In this document: positions 49,858-63,104 of the stretch, piece by piece
How positions within the stretch are numbered: the first letter of the stretch is position 1
Layout of the letters: every line of letters starts with the position of its first letter
Assembly (NCBI GenBank): GCA_013398955.1
Contig: VWPU01004175.1
Coordinates: forward strand, 123,189-187,188
From: Callaeas wilsoni
Taxonomy: Eukaryota; Chordata; Aves; Passeriformes; Callaeidae
Reading direction: 5' to 3'
Length of the DNA stretch: 64,000 bases
The notes under the pieces: model-generated
What the model was told of the DNA's origin: nothing
Seen by the model: the letters and a program-made list of their open reading frames with translations, nothing else
The model's database searches: none
Translations under genes and position numbers: made by a program

Positions 49858-52107
49858 ACTGGTTGGAGGGCTTTATTATGATAAATATGATAAATTATGA
49901 TAAAGAACATAGGAGATCTAAAGACAAGACTGATGAAAAAGGACAGCCAGACAGTAGAGAAGTCAGTCTCTATATCCATACATAGATATATTGACCATTT
50001 TTCCTACCTGTCTCTTCATTTGTGTTACGCAAGATGTAGGGCAAAAATATTACTAGAGCAGTTACAAATAATAAAAGCACATGGTTCAGTACAAGCTAAA
50101 TCAGCTGTTTCTCCTTATACTACCTCAGCCACCAACTCTGTTTAATTTGTCTCGATTCAAGAGGTTCAGTATCTCACATTTATTTAGTCTACCAGCATCA
50201 GGCATATTCAAATCACTCATTAAAGAAATTTCCATCAAGCTGCTTCTGCGTACTTAGCAATGTATCATCAATCAAGTGCTGTCAGTCTGAGTCAGCTTCA
50301 GCTCCCGTGCTGAATCATGCTACAGACACTAGATGGACTGAAGATGGCCACAAGCACACATTAAAAATGTCAAAGAAGAAAGTTGTAGAAGGAAAGTATT
50401 TCTACCCTGACACTGAAAATAGAGGAAGTTGAGTGGATTTGATAATCTGGTAACAACCTGTTGTGTGAAGGAGAAGCCTGTTTGGGATTCTGATTAAAGC
50501 AGAAACTGCATGAAATGCAATAAGGTAAAGAAGCAAATGTTGTTCTATTTTCCCTTGTTACCCCTAAGCAACCAGGGATACAGTAGTTATGGAGCCAAAA
50601 GGAACGTGAATAGGGGACCATTTCTCCAGCACATCTAGGAGGAAAACTGTGCTGAAACAGATTGGATTTCTCCTTCTTCATTTTCAGTATCATTTTCAGT
50701 ATCTTTTCCATTGAATTAAGAAAAAAAAAAAAGTAAATATGAAGATGTAGTCCCACCAGGTTGCTACAGGGCTCAAGCATGACAGAGAAAACACTGCAGT
50801 TGCTGAGTTACAGGTTTATATTTGCTTATCCTTGATTGGTTTCCTATCGCAGGGTCTCCTTTTTTTTTATTTCAGTGCTATGGTTGCAAGAGAGACTAAG
50901 AGCTTTTCATTTCCCTCCTCCTCAGGCCATAGAAAACCTAATGGACAACACTGAGATTGGACATCCTCGTGATGATAATAATATTGATGTTTGGCATTTA
51001 CATTGTTTGCAAGAGTTTCATATCCTGTCCAGATATAAGAGAGACAAGTTTCACAAAAAAGATTTTGTGCTTCAGATTTCTTGTATTCCAGAAAAGGACT
51101 TTGCCTAACTTCTCTGGATATAGATTACCCTACAGAAAATACATTTTAACTGTCTCCTGATGACCAATGTAGACCTATTATTATTAAAGCTATTTTATTT
51201 TATAATTAATAATTATAATACATTAATTTGAAAATAATGTAATATGCTAATGCTATTTAGTTATTTCAACAACAATCAACAAGAACCTAAAACATCACAG
51301 CATTGACATAAAATATGAAGAATTTGCAGAGGGGCACCAAGAGATATAAAAAATTCTTGTTTGGTTCATTCCCTCATCTTTCCCAGTTTTAGCTGCACAC
51401 ACTTTTTCAGTCTGGCCTGTATTGCCTCTTGTGCTTAGGTTGTCTTCTGGCTTTGTGATCTTCTAAGCAGTGTAGTGTTGCCTATGATGAGCTCCAATCA
51501 ATATCAAGCATATGCACTCCTCAAAGAATTGTGAATCAGGTAGGGATAAGAAGGATCCAAAACCAAAAATAAAAAGTGGAAAAGTCAATCCAATTGTTTT
51601 TGTGCTTCCTATTATATGTTTCTGGACAAATCATGATAAAGGAGCAAAGGGCCTCTTTTCATCACTTTTACATTGTCACAACAGTGCCTAGGAGAAAATT
51701 CAAGAATCTGTCCCCATATTTAGGTATCATATTCATGAATTTGTAGAGATAGTTAGGAAGTTAGGCATCTTTCCCTCAAAAATCACAAATAGGGGACAAA
51801 TTAATTAAGTGTTCTGAGGCAACAAGTCAAGGATGGCAAGTTCTGCTGAACTTATTAAGATGAATTGGATTTGGAGCACTGGCAAATCTGCTAACATCAT
51901 TCTTTCATATCTACCTAGTCAAATATAGAACACTTCAGAACTCTTCTACAAAGAAGTCCCGTGACTGAAGTTGTGCACATAGTTACATTTCTAGGAAATT
52001 CACCCAGCACGTGTATGATTCTATACAGATTTCTGGATGTTCATGTCAGATTCCTCTGTTTTGGAATTGAGTTGTGCGTGATGTTTGGCAGTGTTTGATG
52101 GATCACA
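49858..52107. other. Unique sequence, no gene recognised
   Basis: A 136-codon minus-strand frame (50370-50780) and a 90-codon plus-strand frame (50836-51108) have no recognisable domains. If 49836-49857 is a poly(A) tail, the first few hundred bases here would be its retrocopy. Confidence 0.45.
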
Positions 52108-52483
52108 GCCTAGAGAAGTCTGAAGAGAGATCTCATTGCTGTCTTCAACACCCTCATGACAGGAAGTGGAGGCGCAAGTGCCCATCTCTTCACTCTTCTG
52201 ATCAGTGATAGGAGTCAAGGAAACAGAATGAAGTTGAGTCAGGGGAGATTCAGGTTGGCTGCCAGGAGAAGGTTTTTCACCCAGAGGGTGGTTGAGCACT
52301 GAAACAAGCTCCCCAGGGAGGTGGTCACAGCACCAAGTCCATCTGGGTCAAAAAGTGTTTGCACAATGATCTCAGGCACATGGCGTGACCCTTGGGGTAT
52401 CCTGTGCAGGCCCAGGGGTTGGACTTGATGATCTTGTTGCATCCCTCCCAACCCAGCATGTTTTGTGATTCTGTGATTTTATG
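52108..52483 (+). mobile_element. CR1 LINE 3' end
   Basis: A 5'-truncated CR1. It starts in the last part of ORF2 ('gagatctcattgctgtctt' near 52125), passes the 'ttcacccagagggtggttg' segment near 52276 and the 3' UTR ('ggttggacttgatgatctt' near 52417), and ends with TGTGATTCTGTGATTTTATG at about 52464-52483. It is a different CR1 subfamily from 29632-30054, judging from the 3' UTR wording. Stops are present. Confidence 0.95.
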
Positions 52484-53649
52484 AACTTAGTAGATTTAGT
52501 TTGATTTTTTTTATTGGTCCCAATACATCGTTTTTATTTTACAACCATCACAGTTCTTTCTAAGATGGCTACTTGCTTTCTTTTTCAAGTATGAAGTTGA
52601 AATTCTAATTATTGTTTAAAACCTTTTTCTTAAGCCTTTTAAAATTTGAAGTATTTATAATTTATACGTTCAATGTTCTTATAGTCAACAACAAAGCAGC
52701 AGTTTTAAATGTCCATAGTTAACAGCTTTGCAATTACTTCTGATAGCAGTGTTTCTGTATACACACAGTGGCCAATTAACAAGACATTTGAAATACTTGC
52801 TAAGTGAAGATATTTTGCAGTAGCTATTGCAGGTTAACATACACATGAAATATGTCTGCCGATTATGGAGCAGATAAGATATAAAGAAGTGCATGGGGGT
52901 GGGAGATCCTGCTGAAATTTGGATACAGGATACAGGAACTGTGCTACATCGCTGCCCTTTTCTGTCAAGTGACATAGACCTCTGACTAGACAAGGTGGTG
53001 GCAAAAATTTTTAGACATATAACTGAGGTTCAAAAACTTTATTTCTCAAAGTAGGTTACTTGGAATCCTATGTATTTGCCTTCAGCTGGGCTCCCCTTTC
53101 AGTGCAGGAGAACTGGACTCCTTTCTGCCCCTGCTTAAAGCATCTATGTGGTGAAACTCCACGTGGAAAGTGTGTCAATGAGGATTGAGGATTTTAAAAA
53201 AACATTTCTAATTCAAACTAGAACTTCTATTCTAGAGTTGCATTGTTGTAGATCAAGAGCAACTTCACTGAATTCAGTGGTCCTAATTCCACTTCTGCTG
53301 AAAAATGATAGGAATTTCTCAGTCAGATCATAATCATGGCCTTAATCTGAGAGACTGTAAATTTAACTAAAATGTGCCCCTGTGACTGTCTAATGTGCTT
53401 GGTCTTTCTCTATGCTTTTAAGGTGACATCTTGACATCCATCTCTCTTCCAATAATATACTGTCTCTTGTCCAGTTTTGCAGTCCTCTCCAGAAAGCTGT
53501 TAGTGGAATGAAACAAAAAAAAGTGGGGCAAAACAAAGATACTAAACTGTCCTATCCTTCTCAACTAACTAATGGTTCTTCTTCTGCTACTACCATGTGG
53601 GTTTACTTTCTTATAAGCCTACTTTATCTGTTGAAAGACTACAAAACAG
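52484..53649. other. Unique sequence, no feature recognised
   Basis: Short frames only, the longest 102 codons on the minus strand. No repeat family is recognised. Confidence 0.5.
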
Positions 53650-54342
53650 TCTCCCTGGATACATCTCCAGGCTGGACAACCCCGATTCTCTCAGTCTGTC
53701 TTCATAACAGAGCTGCTTCAGACCTCTGACCACTTTCCTGGACCTCGTCTGGACATACTCTAAAGTCTTCTTCGTGTCTTTCTTCTGCTGGGAGCCCCAG
53801 AGCTGAACACAGCACTCCAAGTGGGGTCTTGCCAGAGCAGAGGGACAGAATCACCTCCCTCAACCTACTGGTCACCCTTCTTTTGATGCAGCCCAAGATA
53901 TGGTTGGCTTTCTGGGCTACACGCACACACGACCAGCTTAGAATTAATTTTTCATGCACCAAAATTCCCCAGTCCTTCTCAGGACTGCTCCCCATCCATT
54001 TGGCTCCCAGTCTGTGACAATATTTCTGGTTGTCCTGACCCAGGTGTAGGATTTTGTGCTTGGCCTTAGTAAGCTTCATGAGGTTCACATGCACTCAACC
54101 CTCAAGACTGTCAAGGTCTGGTCTGGATGGCATCCCTTCCCTCTCATGAATCAACTGCATTGCTCAGTTTGGTTTTATCCACAAACTTGCTGAGGGTGCA
54201 CTCAATCCCATCTATGTCTTTAATGAAGACACTAACTAGTACTGGTCCCAGGATGGACCCTTGAGGGACACCATTCATTACTGGTTTCCACTTGGATCTT
54301 GAGCCATTGCCTGATACATCCTGATGTATCCTTAGGTGCAAC
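53650..54342 (-). mobile_element. CR1 LINE ORF2 fragment
   Basis: Minus-strand CR1. From 54342 it reads a [12 protein letters not shown] segment (about 54270), [20 protein letters not shown] near 54200 (FVDK replaces the catalytic FADD), then after a gap KAKHKILHLGQDNQ (about 54060), KDWGILV (about 53980), QKANHILGCIKRRV (about 53895), and the end region near 53700. A 130-codon stretch at 53702-54094 is still open apart from one shift, so this is one of the younger copies here. The 3' UTR is missing. It is inactive because of the lost catalytic aspartate and frameshifts. Confidence 0.95.
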
Positions 54343-54358
54343 AGCTAGCTAGCTAGCT
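54343..54358. repeat. (AGCT)4 microsatellite
   Basis: Four perfect copies of the palindromic unit AGCT, directly at the edge of the CR1 fragment and followed by imperfect GATA/TAGATA words to about 54388. Confidence 0.9.
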
Positions 54359-54390
54359 GGATAGGTACAGATATATAGATACAGATAAAG

Positions 54391-56465
54391 CCCTTTTCGG
54401 CTGATATTCTCACTTTCTGCTGGCATTGTCAGCTAAACAATTCCCTTTATTTCACTTAAGGAAGGTTGAATTAACTTGTAACTGTCTCAAACGTACAGAG
54501 AAGATTTGTTACTACTTCAGGGGGATTTAAAGACACAGAAGAAACGTTACAGAATTGCAAAGTATGACTGTTATTTGTGCAGTCATCCAGTCCACAGTTT
54601 AGAAACACCCGTGAATATTTAAATAGTTTAGTCAATGATTTCCAATTATATCCACGGATAAGTGAGTCTGCTTTGCCAGAATAACTAGGCATTTCAGCAT
54701 ATTTTTTTAATGTTAAGCTGAAATGCATTATTGCTCTGTCACTATTCTCATATTCCTTTGTACAAATCTAGATGAAACCACTTTTTGCTTAACCTTGAGA
54801 ACTGATATGAAATTATATTCAAGCAAATGTTTTTACCTTTCTTGTTTTTGTCCTTTGATTAAGGTGTCAGTCTGTTAGAGAATATTTTTTTGAGGAATAC
54901 TGTGCATTATCTCTCTGCTTACAGCAAGATCTTAAAGACATCTAATTTTACAGTGGTTTATTTAAAATTAGAGATGTGGATTATGTGTTAAACTAAAAGT
55001 TATCCCCCACTTCTCATCAAACCACAAACCAACCAACCCAAATATATTGCACACTGTACAAGTAATCTGAAAGACAGTGGTCTTAGCAGAGAAGGGTGAC
55101 ATCTTGTCGCCAAAAAACTAACATGAAGTTTAAACTTCCTGCCAGTCTATTTGAATGCAAATTTCTCTTTGCTTGTGAATATACAACATAAAACTGTTGT
55201 TTTGTTCCACTGTACAATACAGTGTTGAATTACATTTGTTATCACTGTTAATGAATCTGAAGCAACTTTTAGAGCTCATAAAATCTCTGGAAAAACTCTT
55301 TTGTTTGGAAACACTGAGACATTTCTGAAAGAGTTGTAGCTGTTGATTATATAGCCCAAAAGAAATTACCATGTTTCTGTACCACATAAGAACATGTCCA
55401 CTACAGATAGTTTTAGAGAGTCAGTCAATGGAAGTTAATATTCAAATTAATCAGCTCTCTGACCACTAAACTGTGATTTCTTTAACCTGATTTTATTCTT
55501 TGCTGGAAAAAAAAAAATCTCAATCCAAATTAAAAGAAAAAATAAAGATATTAAGAAAACAGTACAGCTGTCTGGAAGACTGAGGAATTTCTACCAAATG
55601 TGTATGGAAGGAGTTATCTGTGTAAGGGGGCAAAGAAAAAAGTATCCACATACCTTAAATGCCCATCACATTTCTTAAAGCACTTCTGAAAATGTTCAGA
55701 AACTATGCAACTGAAGCCGGTCTGAGAAAATAGGTAGAACTGCCTGATCATTAAAACAGGGCAATTTGAGAGCAGTAAACCCTTCCATCACCCTAAAGGT
55801 TACAAGAGAACCTTTCAAGGGGTTTCATATTGTAATTGATTCTTATTTAGCAAGGTTTATTAATTTTAATTCATTTTTTAAACAGAATTCATGAAAAAAA
55901 CTATCAGAGTCTACTCCAAAATATCAAATTAAAAGAATAGTAAAACTAGAGTGCAAGAAATTAGAAAGAGCAGTAAAGAAAGAGGCACTCAGGAAACCTG
56001 AAATCTGAGAGGGAAATGTAAAGTTAAAGAGAAATGTTTCATGTTTTTTCTCTTTTGTCTAATATAAAGGATATTTTCGCATACTCTCATGTCTTGAAAT
56101 GATCCTACTAGTAAATTCCAGCTAAAGTAATTTTTTTTTTCTGGTGCCTGGTAATTTTATAAGGATAAAACCAATCTTCTGTCTCTTTAAAGTTTGTGTC
56201 AAGACTTGACCTCTTAGGTTGATAGTGATCACTCTGAAGAAAAAGCAAATACAACAAAACCAGGTAACCATGGAACTAGTCTTACAGAAATTAATTTCCA
56301 AACTGTTACAGGCCAGAAAATGTGTTGAAACCTGATATCGGTATTTATTCAGTTAGCAGTTCACATAGAAATTCTCTTAATATCTCTATATGAATATGAG
56401 TATTGAAGCTTCTTAAACCTTAGAAATCTTGTCTGTGTCAAAATTTATACAAACTGCCCAAATCC
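54391..56465. other. Unique AT-rich sequence, no feature recognised
   Basis: No repeat family or gene is recognised. Frames of up to 85 codons are treated as chance. Confidence 0.5.
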
Positions 56466-56471
56466 ACACAG

Positions 56472-56541
56472 ATGTATATATCTATGTAGACATATATATA
56501 TGTGTGTGTATATATATGTATTTTTTAATATATATATAAAA
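56472..56541. repeat. Imperfect (TA)n/(TG)n microsatellite
   Basis: Alternating purine-pyrimidine sequence with TATATA blocks around a central TGTGTGTG block, interrupted by a T run at 56520-56526. Confidence 0.9.
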
Positions 56542-59500
56542 CCTAGCAATTGACTTGGACATAGCAACACAGTTGTTACCTAACCCCCCCAAAAAATAAG
56601 AAAACCCCTCAGAATTCATAATTTTTTTTCTCAAGTACTCAGCACTTTCCAAAGATGTTTTGTCAAAACAAAATAATTTTCCTATAGATGATTGGAAGTA
56701 TACTGGACTACACCCAGAATTTGTCCTGAAGCAATCTGCAATTTCATTCTGCTTTGAAAAACATTTGAACTCCCTCATACATTGGTGATACAGGTCAAAA
56801 CCCACCCCCTACCACATAAACTATAAACAAACATCTCTCATAAACAGCTTCATAATGAAAAAATGTCACTGAGGTTTTCATCAAACTGAGGAGGCTTCTT
56901 CATTTTACAAGAAGAAATGACTTTTCTAATCACTGTCTACAATGGAACTCATGTCATTGCATCTGTGACCCAGGTCAGGATTATTCTCAATAATCATAAT
57001 TAATTTCTACAGACCAGCTTGTCTACAGCAACAACAGCTGTTCCTTTAACTAACTATTTTCATTTTGGCAAGTAACTACACACAGAACTGAGTAATTTTT
57101 GCCTTACATTTCACTTGACATCCAGCATGAAAACTAGGAGCAAAGTCAGTTTTTAATGAGCTGTTTTTGTGTCATTTTATTCTGTACACAGATCTTTCAC
57201 TTGGATTTGTAGTTTCCTCTTTTCTCATGGAAGACTTTTCAATCTGTCTGTAATAACTTGGGCCAAATAACCCTCCCAAAGTCAAGAGAGGTTTCTCCAT
57301 ATCTTCAATGGGAACACCTTCAAATGATTAAAGACAAGTGAAGATTACAGGAAAAACCTTTCTTTGTTGTTGGAGGTTTTAGGGGTGTTTTTTGTTATTT
57401 AGGAGATTTTTTAAAATAAGAGTAGGTGCTTCATGTTTGGTCAAATCTTAAAAAATGAGTTCAGTAATTAATAAGTAAATAAAATCTGATTAGAGCTGAG
57501 TTTGGGATTCTTGAAACAGATTTAGATGCATGCAGATAACACATTTCCAAGTTGCCACTATGGTCTCATTTAATAGCTCATACAGAGTAATAGAAATTTT
57601 TAGGCACATCATCATAAGTGAATATATATGCATTTATATGAAATATACCATACTGTTTCTATCCACTAAGGTGGATACAGTCCAGAGGCCTAGCATGACA
57701 ATCTCAGATATAGTAAATTAGGTGAGATGAATACCATCCTGAATGTTAAGGACAATATTGATTAGAAAATTATGTCAAATTGAATATCATTGAATATGAA
57801 ATGGACAAGGAAAGGGACTGATTTCCATTCTGCCCTTCTGTCTAATTATGTATAAAGATGGCCCTATTGCATTTTGTTGCCACAGAGCAGATTTGCTAAA
57901 TACAGTTCTGTTATATACTTTCTTCCAGTATGTGGGTGAAATGAACTGTGGACATCTCAAAATCTGATGTCTAATTCTCATCTAATAATTCTAGGCTTTG
58001 TTTATAGTTAACAAACACAAACAAATTCCTACAAAAAATGTCTCATCTGAACTATTTCAATGATTACAAATGAAATGCAGTGTGACTATCTTCTAGAAGC
58101 CCGATTCAGGAAAAATAGGTCCCAAGACAGTTATTTTAATAGCATAAGAAATGCATTATCAGATATTACTGAGCTGCATTATAACTCTCTGTCCTGAAGA
58201 ATGGAATTTTTTCCAGCATAAATAAGTTTTCTGGCTATTGCTGGAAATCATAGTGAGTTTCCTTTACATTATTATCCAGTCTCACTGAAGATCGATTTCT
58301 ATTTTTTACAGACTGTAGCTGGAGCACCACTGTGATCACTGTTCTTCAGTACAGGGAGTCCAAAGAGTCAAGTTCTTTCTTGGGCTTTGTGTAGTGTGAC
58401 TATTCACATAATTCGGCAGAAAAACAATGCCCACTAAAATAACTGGATATATAGTTAGACCAATTGACTGACAGACTGACCTAAACGGGACTTAACTGAA
58501 GCAACATGTAGATTAAATTTTAAATTAAAATAGTAATAATAAAAATAAAAAGTTGGCATGATAAGCTGTACGTCTAGATCATCTTTTCCTAGACCTTCAC
58601 TCAGCTTGCCTGTAATTCCTTTGTCTGAGTACCGCAGATTTTTATTTCAGCTCTGAACATATTTCCATAGTTGCTCTGTAGTTTTCCTTCTGTGGTTTTA
58701 ATATCTGTAGATTGTTACTGTCGGATTATTTATCTTTCATACATAATGTATTTTTCATGAAACATTTCTCTGAATTGGTTAGATGAACAGTCAAAACCCA
58801 AGAAAGCAACTGTCTAACAAAAAGATTTGCTTTATATATCTACAATTTATGGAAAAACAGCAAGGGATGCCCGAGATACCTAGTCTACTCACCAAACATC
58901 CTGGGAATGTTGAGAGCTTGGAGACAGTGTACTGCAGCGTACATTGGTAGTTTCAGTATCTTCGAGTACAAAGTACACATTGTTCACACATCCAAATTTT
59001 TGTCCATTTTTTTTTCTTTTCAAGTTTTATCAGTTTTCCGGTTCTTTCTTTGTGCCTTCATTGTCTCTACCTGTTGTTTCAAGATGCTGCTGCTGGGTAA
59101 GATTTCATTTTTATATCTAAGGACGTTTTTCTCAGGTTTCCTCATCTTCCTCCATAATACATAGTGAGTTTCAAATGAAAGAACGACTAATTTTCTTTTT
59201 ATTTTGTTAGCAAGGTTCAATTGTGAATTGTTTATTTTAACGGTTGCTCATGCCAGCTATAGGCTAACCAGCCTACAGCATCCGATATCTTTCCTCATAT
59301 ATATGATTAATTTATAAATCAGACAAAGCCCTAACTCTTTTTCTCTTTCTTCACATTCTCTAAATTCAATACCCTAAAAGTGTTGCTTCAGATTTTCTTT
59401 GCTTACGAAAATGTGTTATGAAGTGGTCAATACCAACCTTTCTCCCTGGGAATAAATTTATCTTGGTGATTTCTGTAGGTCACAGTTTCAAATTTTTATT

Positions 59501-61090
59501 TTAAGCTGATTGGAGAGTTATATACATTCCATTAAAAATACTAAAAAATTCTTATCTTCCCCATAAACAATTTTTAATGTCTCTCACAGTGAAAGAGATG
59601 CTTATCTTTTGCTTCTTAAAACCTTATTAAAGCTCTCACATGCATAAGTTGTCGGCATTGATCACACTACCACAATGTCTAATGCTGACAGATCAGACGA
59701 TATTTTTGCAGCAATCATAGGAGCATGTGTATGATTGCTAACGATCTTTGTCCTCAGTTTATTTACGAGGAACGTGCACAATTTCCAGTGCTGAAGTCAT
59801 GTCCCACTCTTAGGCTTTTGATGTGTAAATAATTTTTTCTTCTTACTAAAATAGTTTCCATACCCTTAGATTCCTGTTACTACAAAGATCTATCAATTCA
59901 GCTGCCTTTAGAGACAAAATCTGGTCTGGTTTTATTTTCTTCCATGAGTATTAATGTGATGCACAATTTAAATCTCTTGAACATAGCCCTGCTTCCTAGA
60001 AAATATAGGATCACCTTTGCTAGTAATGGACTACAGGTTTTTTACTAAGCTACAACACAGATCTCAGATCATGTATTATCTGACTTTATCCAGATTTGTC
60101 TTGTCTGCATCAGACCTTTAACTTAGTTTGGTTAGCTGCAACAAGGATTTCTTAATGAGTAGGTGGCTATTACCTAGTTTGTTTTACTTTTGCTAAGTCT
60201 TATATACATGTGTGGCACGACACACATTGCTAAAAATAGTAAATATGAAACTATAATGTTTTCATGCTGCATAAGAGCAAATTATTTCTGAATTGTCCGT
60301 GAGATGCAATGTAAAGGAAGACTAAGCTGGGATAGCAGCAGACTCCTTGATTATGTCACATCAAGGTGTTGGCTCAGGATAATCCTAGAAGCTCCAGGTC
60401 TATCAGCAACGCAACAGCAACTAGTTAATGGTAGCTATGCAAAATTAAAAGCCGTTTTGGGGGAAAAAAAAAGGAAAAATTACAAGTGTCTTACATGTAC
60501 AATGCACCATATGTACTTTGTGGAGTTTCAGATCAGTGAAAAAAGATCAAGGAGTAAAGCATGCTAGAAAATATAATAATGGGCTCAATAAAACTGGAGA
60601 AAGAAGGAACTACCAACATCAACATGAGACACCCAGTCACTGTCATCATATTCCTCCAAGTGATGACTTAAAAATGCTGACAACTTTCATAATATTTCTC
60701 ACTCTTATCTGAAACTAAACATCAGGACCCAGGGGACCCTGAAAACAATAAGAATATAAGTTTTTCTTGTATAACGGCTTTTATGTGTTGCATTGTAAAT
60801 GAGATTTGTTTTGCCTTTAAGACTGAGAGAGCAACAGTGCCATTGAATGTCAGTTTATTAGACACTGACTTTATACAAACTTACAGTTAGGTGGTTGGCA
60901 TCCCATCCACTTCGTGATGCCACCTCAGAAAAAGAGGGGAGACCACAGGAGAAGAGACAACACTGGTACTAAAGTCTGAACCTTATGTTCCCAACTTGTT
61001 TTTAAGTTAGCAATTTTAACACTGAAATATTATTTTTAGTCATGTCCTACATATGAAAATGCATATGTCAAAAAAATATTAGCAAAAACT
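56542..61090. other. Unique AT-rich sequence, no gene or repeat recognised
   Basis: About 4.5 kb. The longest frames (87 codons at 60304-60567, 85 codons at 58907-59164) show no domain. No RNA gene is seen. Confidence 0.5.
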
Positions 61091-61299
61091 GGAATCAGAA
61101 GTGGAGGCGTACTGGATATGAAGTTGAAACCATTAGCAGAGATTGCTGCTATCCAGAAATGTCCCATAGAAAAACTAAATATGACTGATTCTTTCCCTGA
61201 TCTCTTGACTTGTACAGGTGGGAGGACTAAATTACCTCACCTACTTCTGGAGACCATAATTTCACTTTTACCCGATTTATTGGACTCAGGTGCCCAGAT

Positions 61300-61979
61300 G
61301 TTGACAGCAGGAGCTAGAGGGGCAGGCTCTGTCCTGCAGGTTTCTGCCAGCTCAAACCCACCCACTGCAGGACACATCTGAGCCCCTCAGCCAAGATGAT
61401 GGCTTCTTCCAAAAACATACTTAAGAAAGGGCAAAAAATGCAAAGTGGAGGCAGATGGAGAGAAAAATAAAGAGTGAGAAACAGCAGAGCGAACATCAAC
61501 ATGAGAAAAGAAAATGTACCAGCCACTGGAGCAGATATTGCCCTGTAGCCCATTGAGGACCCTGCAGGTGGATATTTTCAGAAGAAGTTCAACTCATGTG
61601 GAGATGGGAGCAGAAAGGAGGTCTGAGGATAAAGAAGCACTGGAGAGGAAGTGTCACCTAAAGATTATAGCCCCACCCCCTCTTGGACCACTAAGTGTGG
61701 GGATTGGAAGTATAGGGAGAGAAAGAGTGAAGCTAAGCTTGGGAAAAGGGGGATGAAAAGTGTCATTTTAATGTTTGTATTTTTACTTCTCACTATCCAA
61801 ATCTGTTTTACATGCCAATAAATTGGATTTATTTTCTCCAAATTGAGTTTTGTCCCAGAGAGTATCTGATAAGCAATCTCCTTGACCTTTTCTCATCCTA
61901 TTTCCACGCTCCTCCTGCCCCCAACGCTGTTTGGCTGAGACTGTTCTGAGCCTTACCCTCCTCTAAAGTTAATCCACCA
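61300..61979 (+). mobile_element. LTR of an avian endogenous retrovirus
   Basis: Same LTR group as 4880-5300 and 34653-35506. It has a TATA-like 'acttaagaaaggg' near 61420, 'ctgtagcccattgaggac' units near 61545, 'ccactaagtgtggggat' near 61690, AATAAA at 61817-61822 followed by 'ttctccaaattgagtt', and an end near 'aatccacca' at 61979. The 5' boundary is uncertain and no target duplication was found. Sequence just upstream (61118-61300) is open in one frame and may be leftover retroviral DNA. Confidence 0.78.
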
Positions 61980-61984
61980 GACCA

Positions 61985-62543
61985 TGATCTCAAGGGAAAC
62001 AGCATAAGGCATAAAAATATATAAAGTATAAAAGGTTGAAAACCAGGTCAGATGTCTTTTATTGCTAGCAAGGGAGGTACTAAGGCACTGAATCTTGTAC
62101 GCAACACCTCCAGTTCTGTAAGGCAGCTGCATGAAAGGTGACTGAATGGTTAACATGATGTTTCCTTTAACTTCATGATGAAATGGTTGAGTATCCATTT
62201 ACAAATGGATTAGGCAACAGCAGTCCTCAAAAAGACAAAAGAGTGACACTGAAACTCAGACTCCTGGATGTGTGAATAAGAGACATTAAGCACCTTATCA
62301 TATGTTTCCACAAACTAAAGCATAGCCAGATATTCTCATTATTGTGCCCATAGTTGCTGAAATGTTTGTAACTGTAAAGTACCGAGCTATTCTGTAGAAG
62401 GTTCTGTCATGCTATAAGATGGACTGCGCCTGACTAGAGTTCCTCTTTTAGCAGATCTCATTATCCCTTCTGCAGACAACCAAGAAATTTTGCCTAGGGT
62501 ACCTACTCTTTTATATCTTCAAAAGATTGCATATTCTACAGGA
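61985..62543. other. Unique sequence between two LTRs
   Basis: About 560 bp. No internal retroviral coding sequence is recognised, and the two flanking LTRs are of different families, so this is not a provirus. Confidence 0.5.
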
Positions 62544-63099
62544 TGTGGCTGAAATGGAGCTAACTTTTTCCTATAGCAGGCATATCGTGCTGTGCTTTTG
62601 CATTTGTCGCTAAATTACATCAGTGTTTTGGTTATTGCTAAACAGCCTTTGCACAGCATCAAGATTTCAATCTTTCTGCCCTGTTACCTAGCTAAATCCT
62701 AATATGCTGGTGAGCTCAAGAGGCCAGGAAGTGATATAGTGACAGCTGATCCAAATAAGCCAAAGGGATATTACATATTATATGACCTTTATTTCTAACA
62801 ATAAAAGCTCAGAGAAAAGAGGAAGGAGGGGAAATGTTCATGGTTATGCCATTTGTCTTCTCAAGTGACCATTACACTTGCTGAGGCCCTGCTTCCCAGA
62901 AAGTGGTGGTACATCTCTCTGCTGATGGGAAAAGGGGAATAAATTTCTCTTTTTGCTTTGCTTTCCCTGCTATGTTTTATTATTCTGTTCCTCCAATGTT
63001 CTCACCATCCTTCTACTTTCTTTCTGTCCTCTGAGAGAGCATAATAAGCAAAATGCATGGCTGGTGTTTGGCTGCTGGTTGGGGTCAACCTGCCACGCA
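62544..63099 (+). mobile_element. LTR, avian ERVL type
   Basis: A 556-bp diverged LTR. It starts TGTGGCTGAAATGGAG and contains 'gtgttttggttattgc' near 62621, 'ccaaagggatattaca' near 62760, a TATA-like 'ataaaag' at 62801-62807, AATAAA at 62938-62943 followed by 'tttgctttgctttcc', and an end 'ctgctggttggggtcaacc' to about 63099. The order matches well-known avian ERVL LTRs. The flanks (CAGGA and TGCAT) do not match, so the target duplication is lost or the ends are off by a few bases. Confidence 0.8.
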
Positions 63100-63104
63100 T
63101 GCAT

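Noticed and set aside
50370..50780. 136-codon minus-strand frame
   Set aside because: No domain, low-complexity aromatic and lysine runs, and an internal A/T tract. It is most likely chance.
53702..54094. 130-codon minus-strand frame as a gene
   Set aside because: It is the C-terminal part of CR1 ORF2, continuous with other CR1 motifs up to 54342.
61300..63099. A provirus with two LTRs
   Set aside because: The two LTRs belong to different families and no gag, pol or env sequence lies between them.
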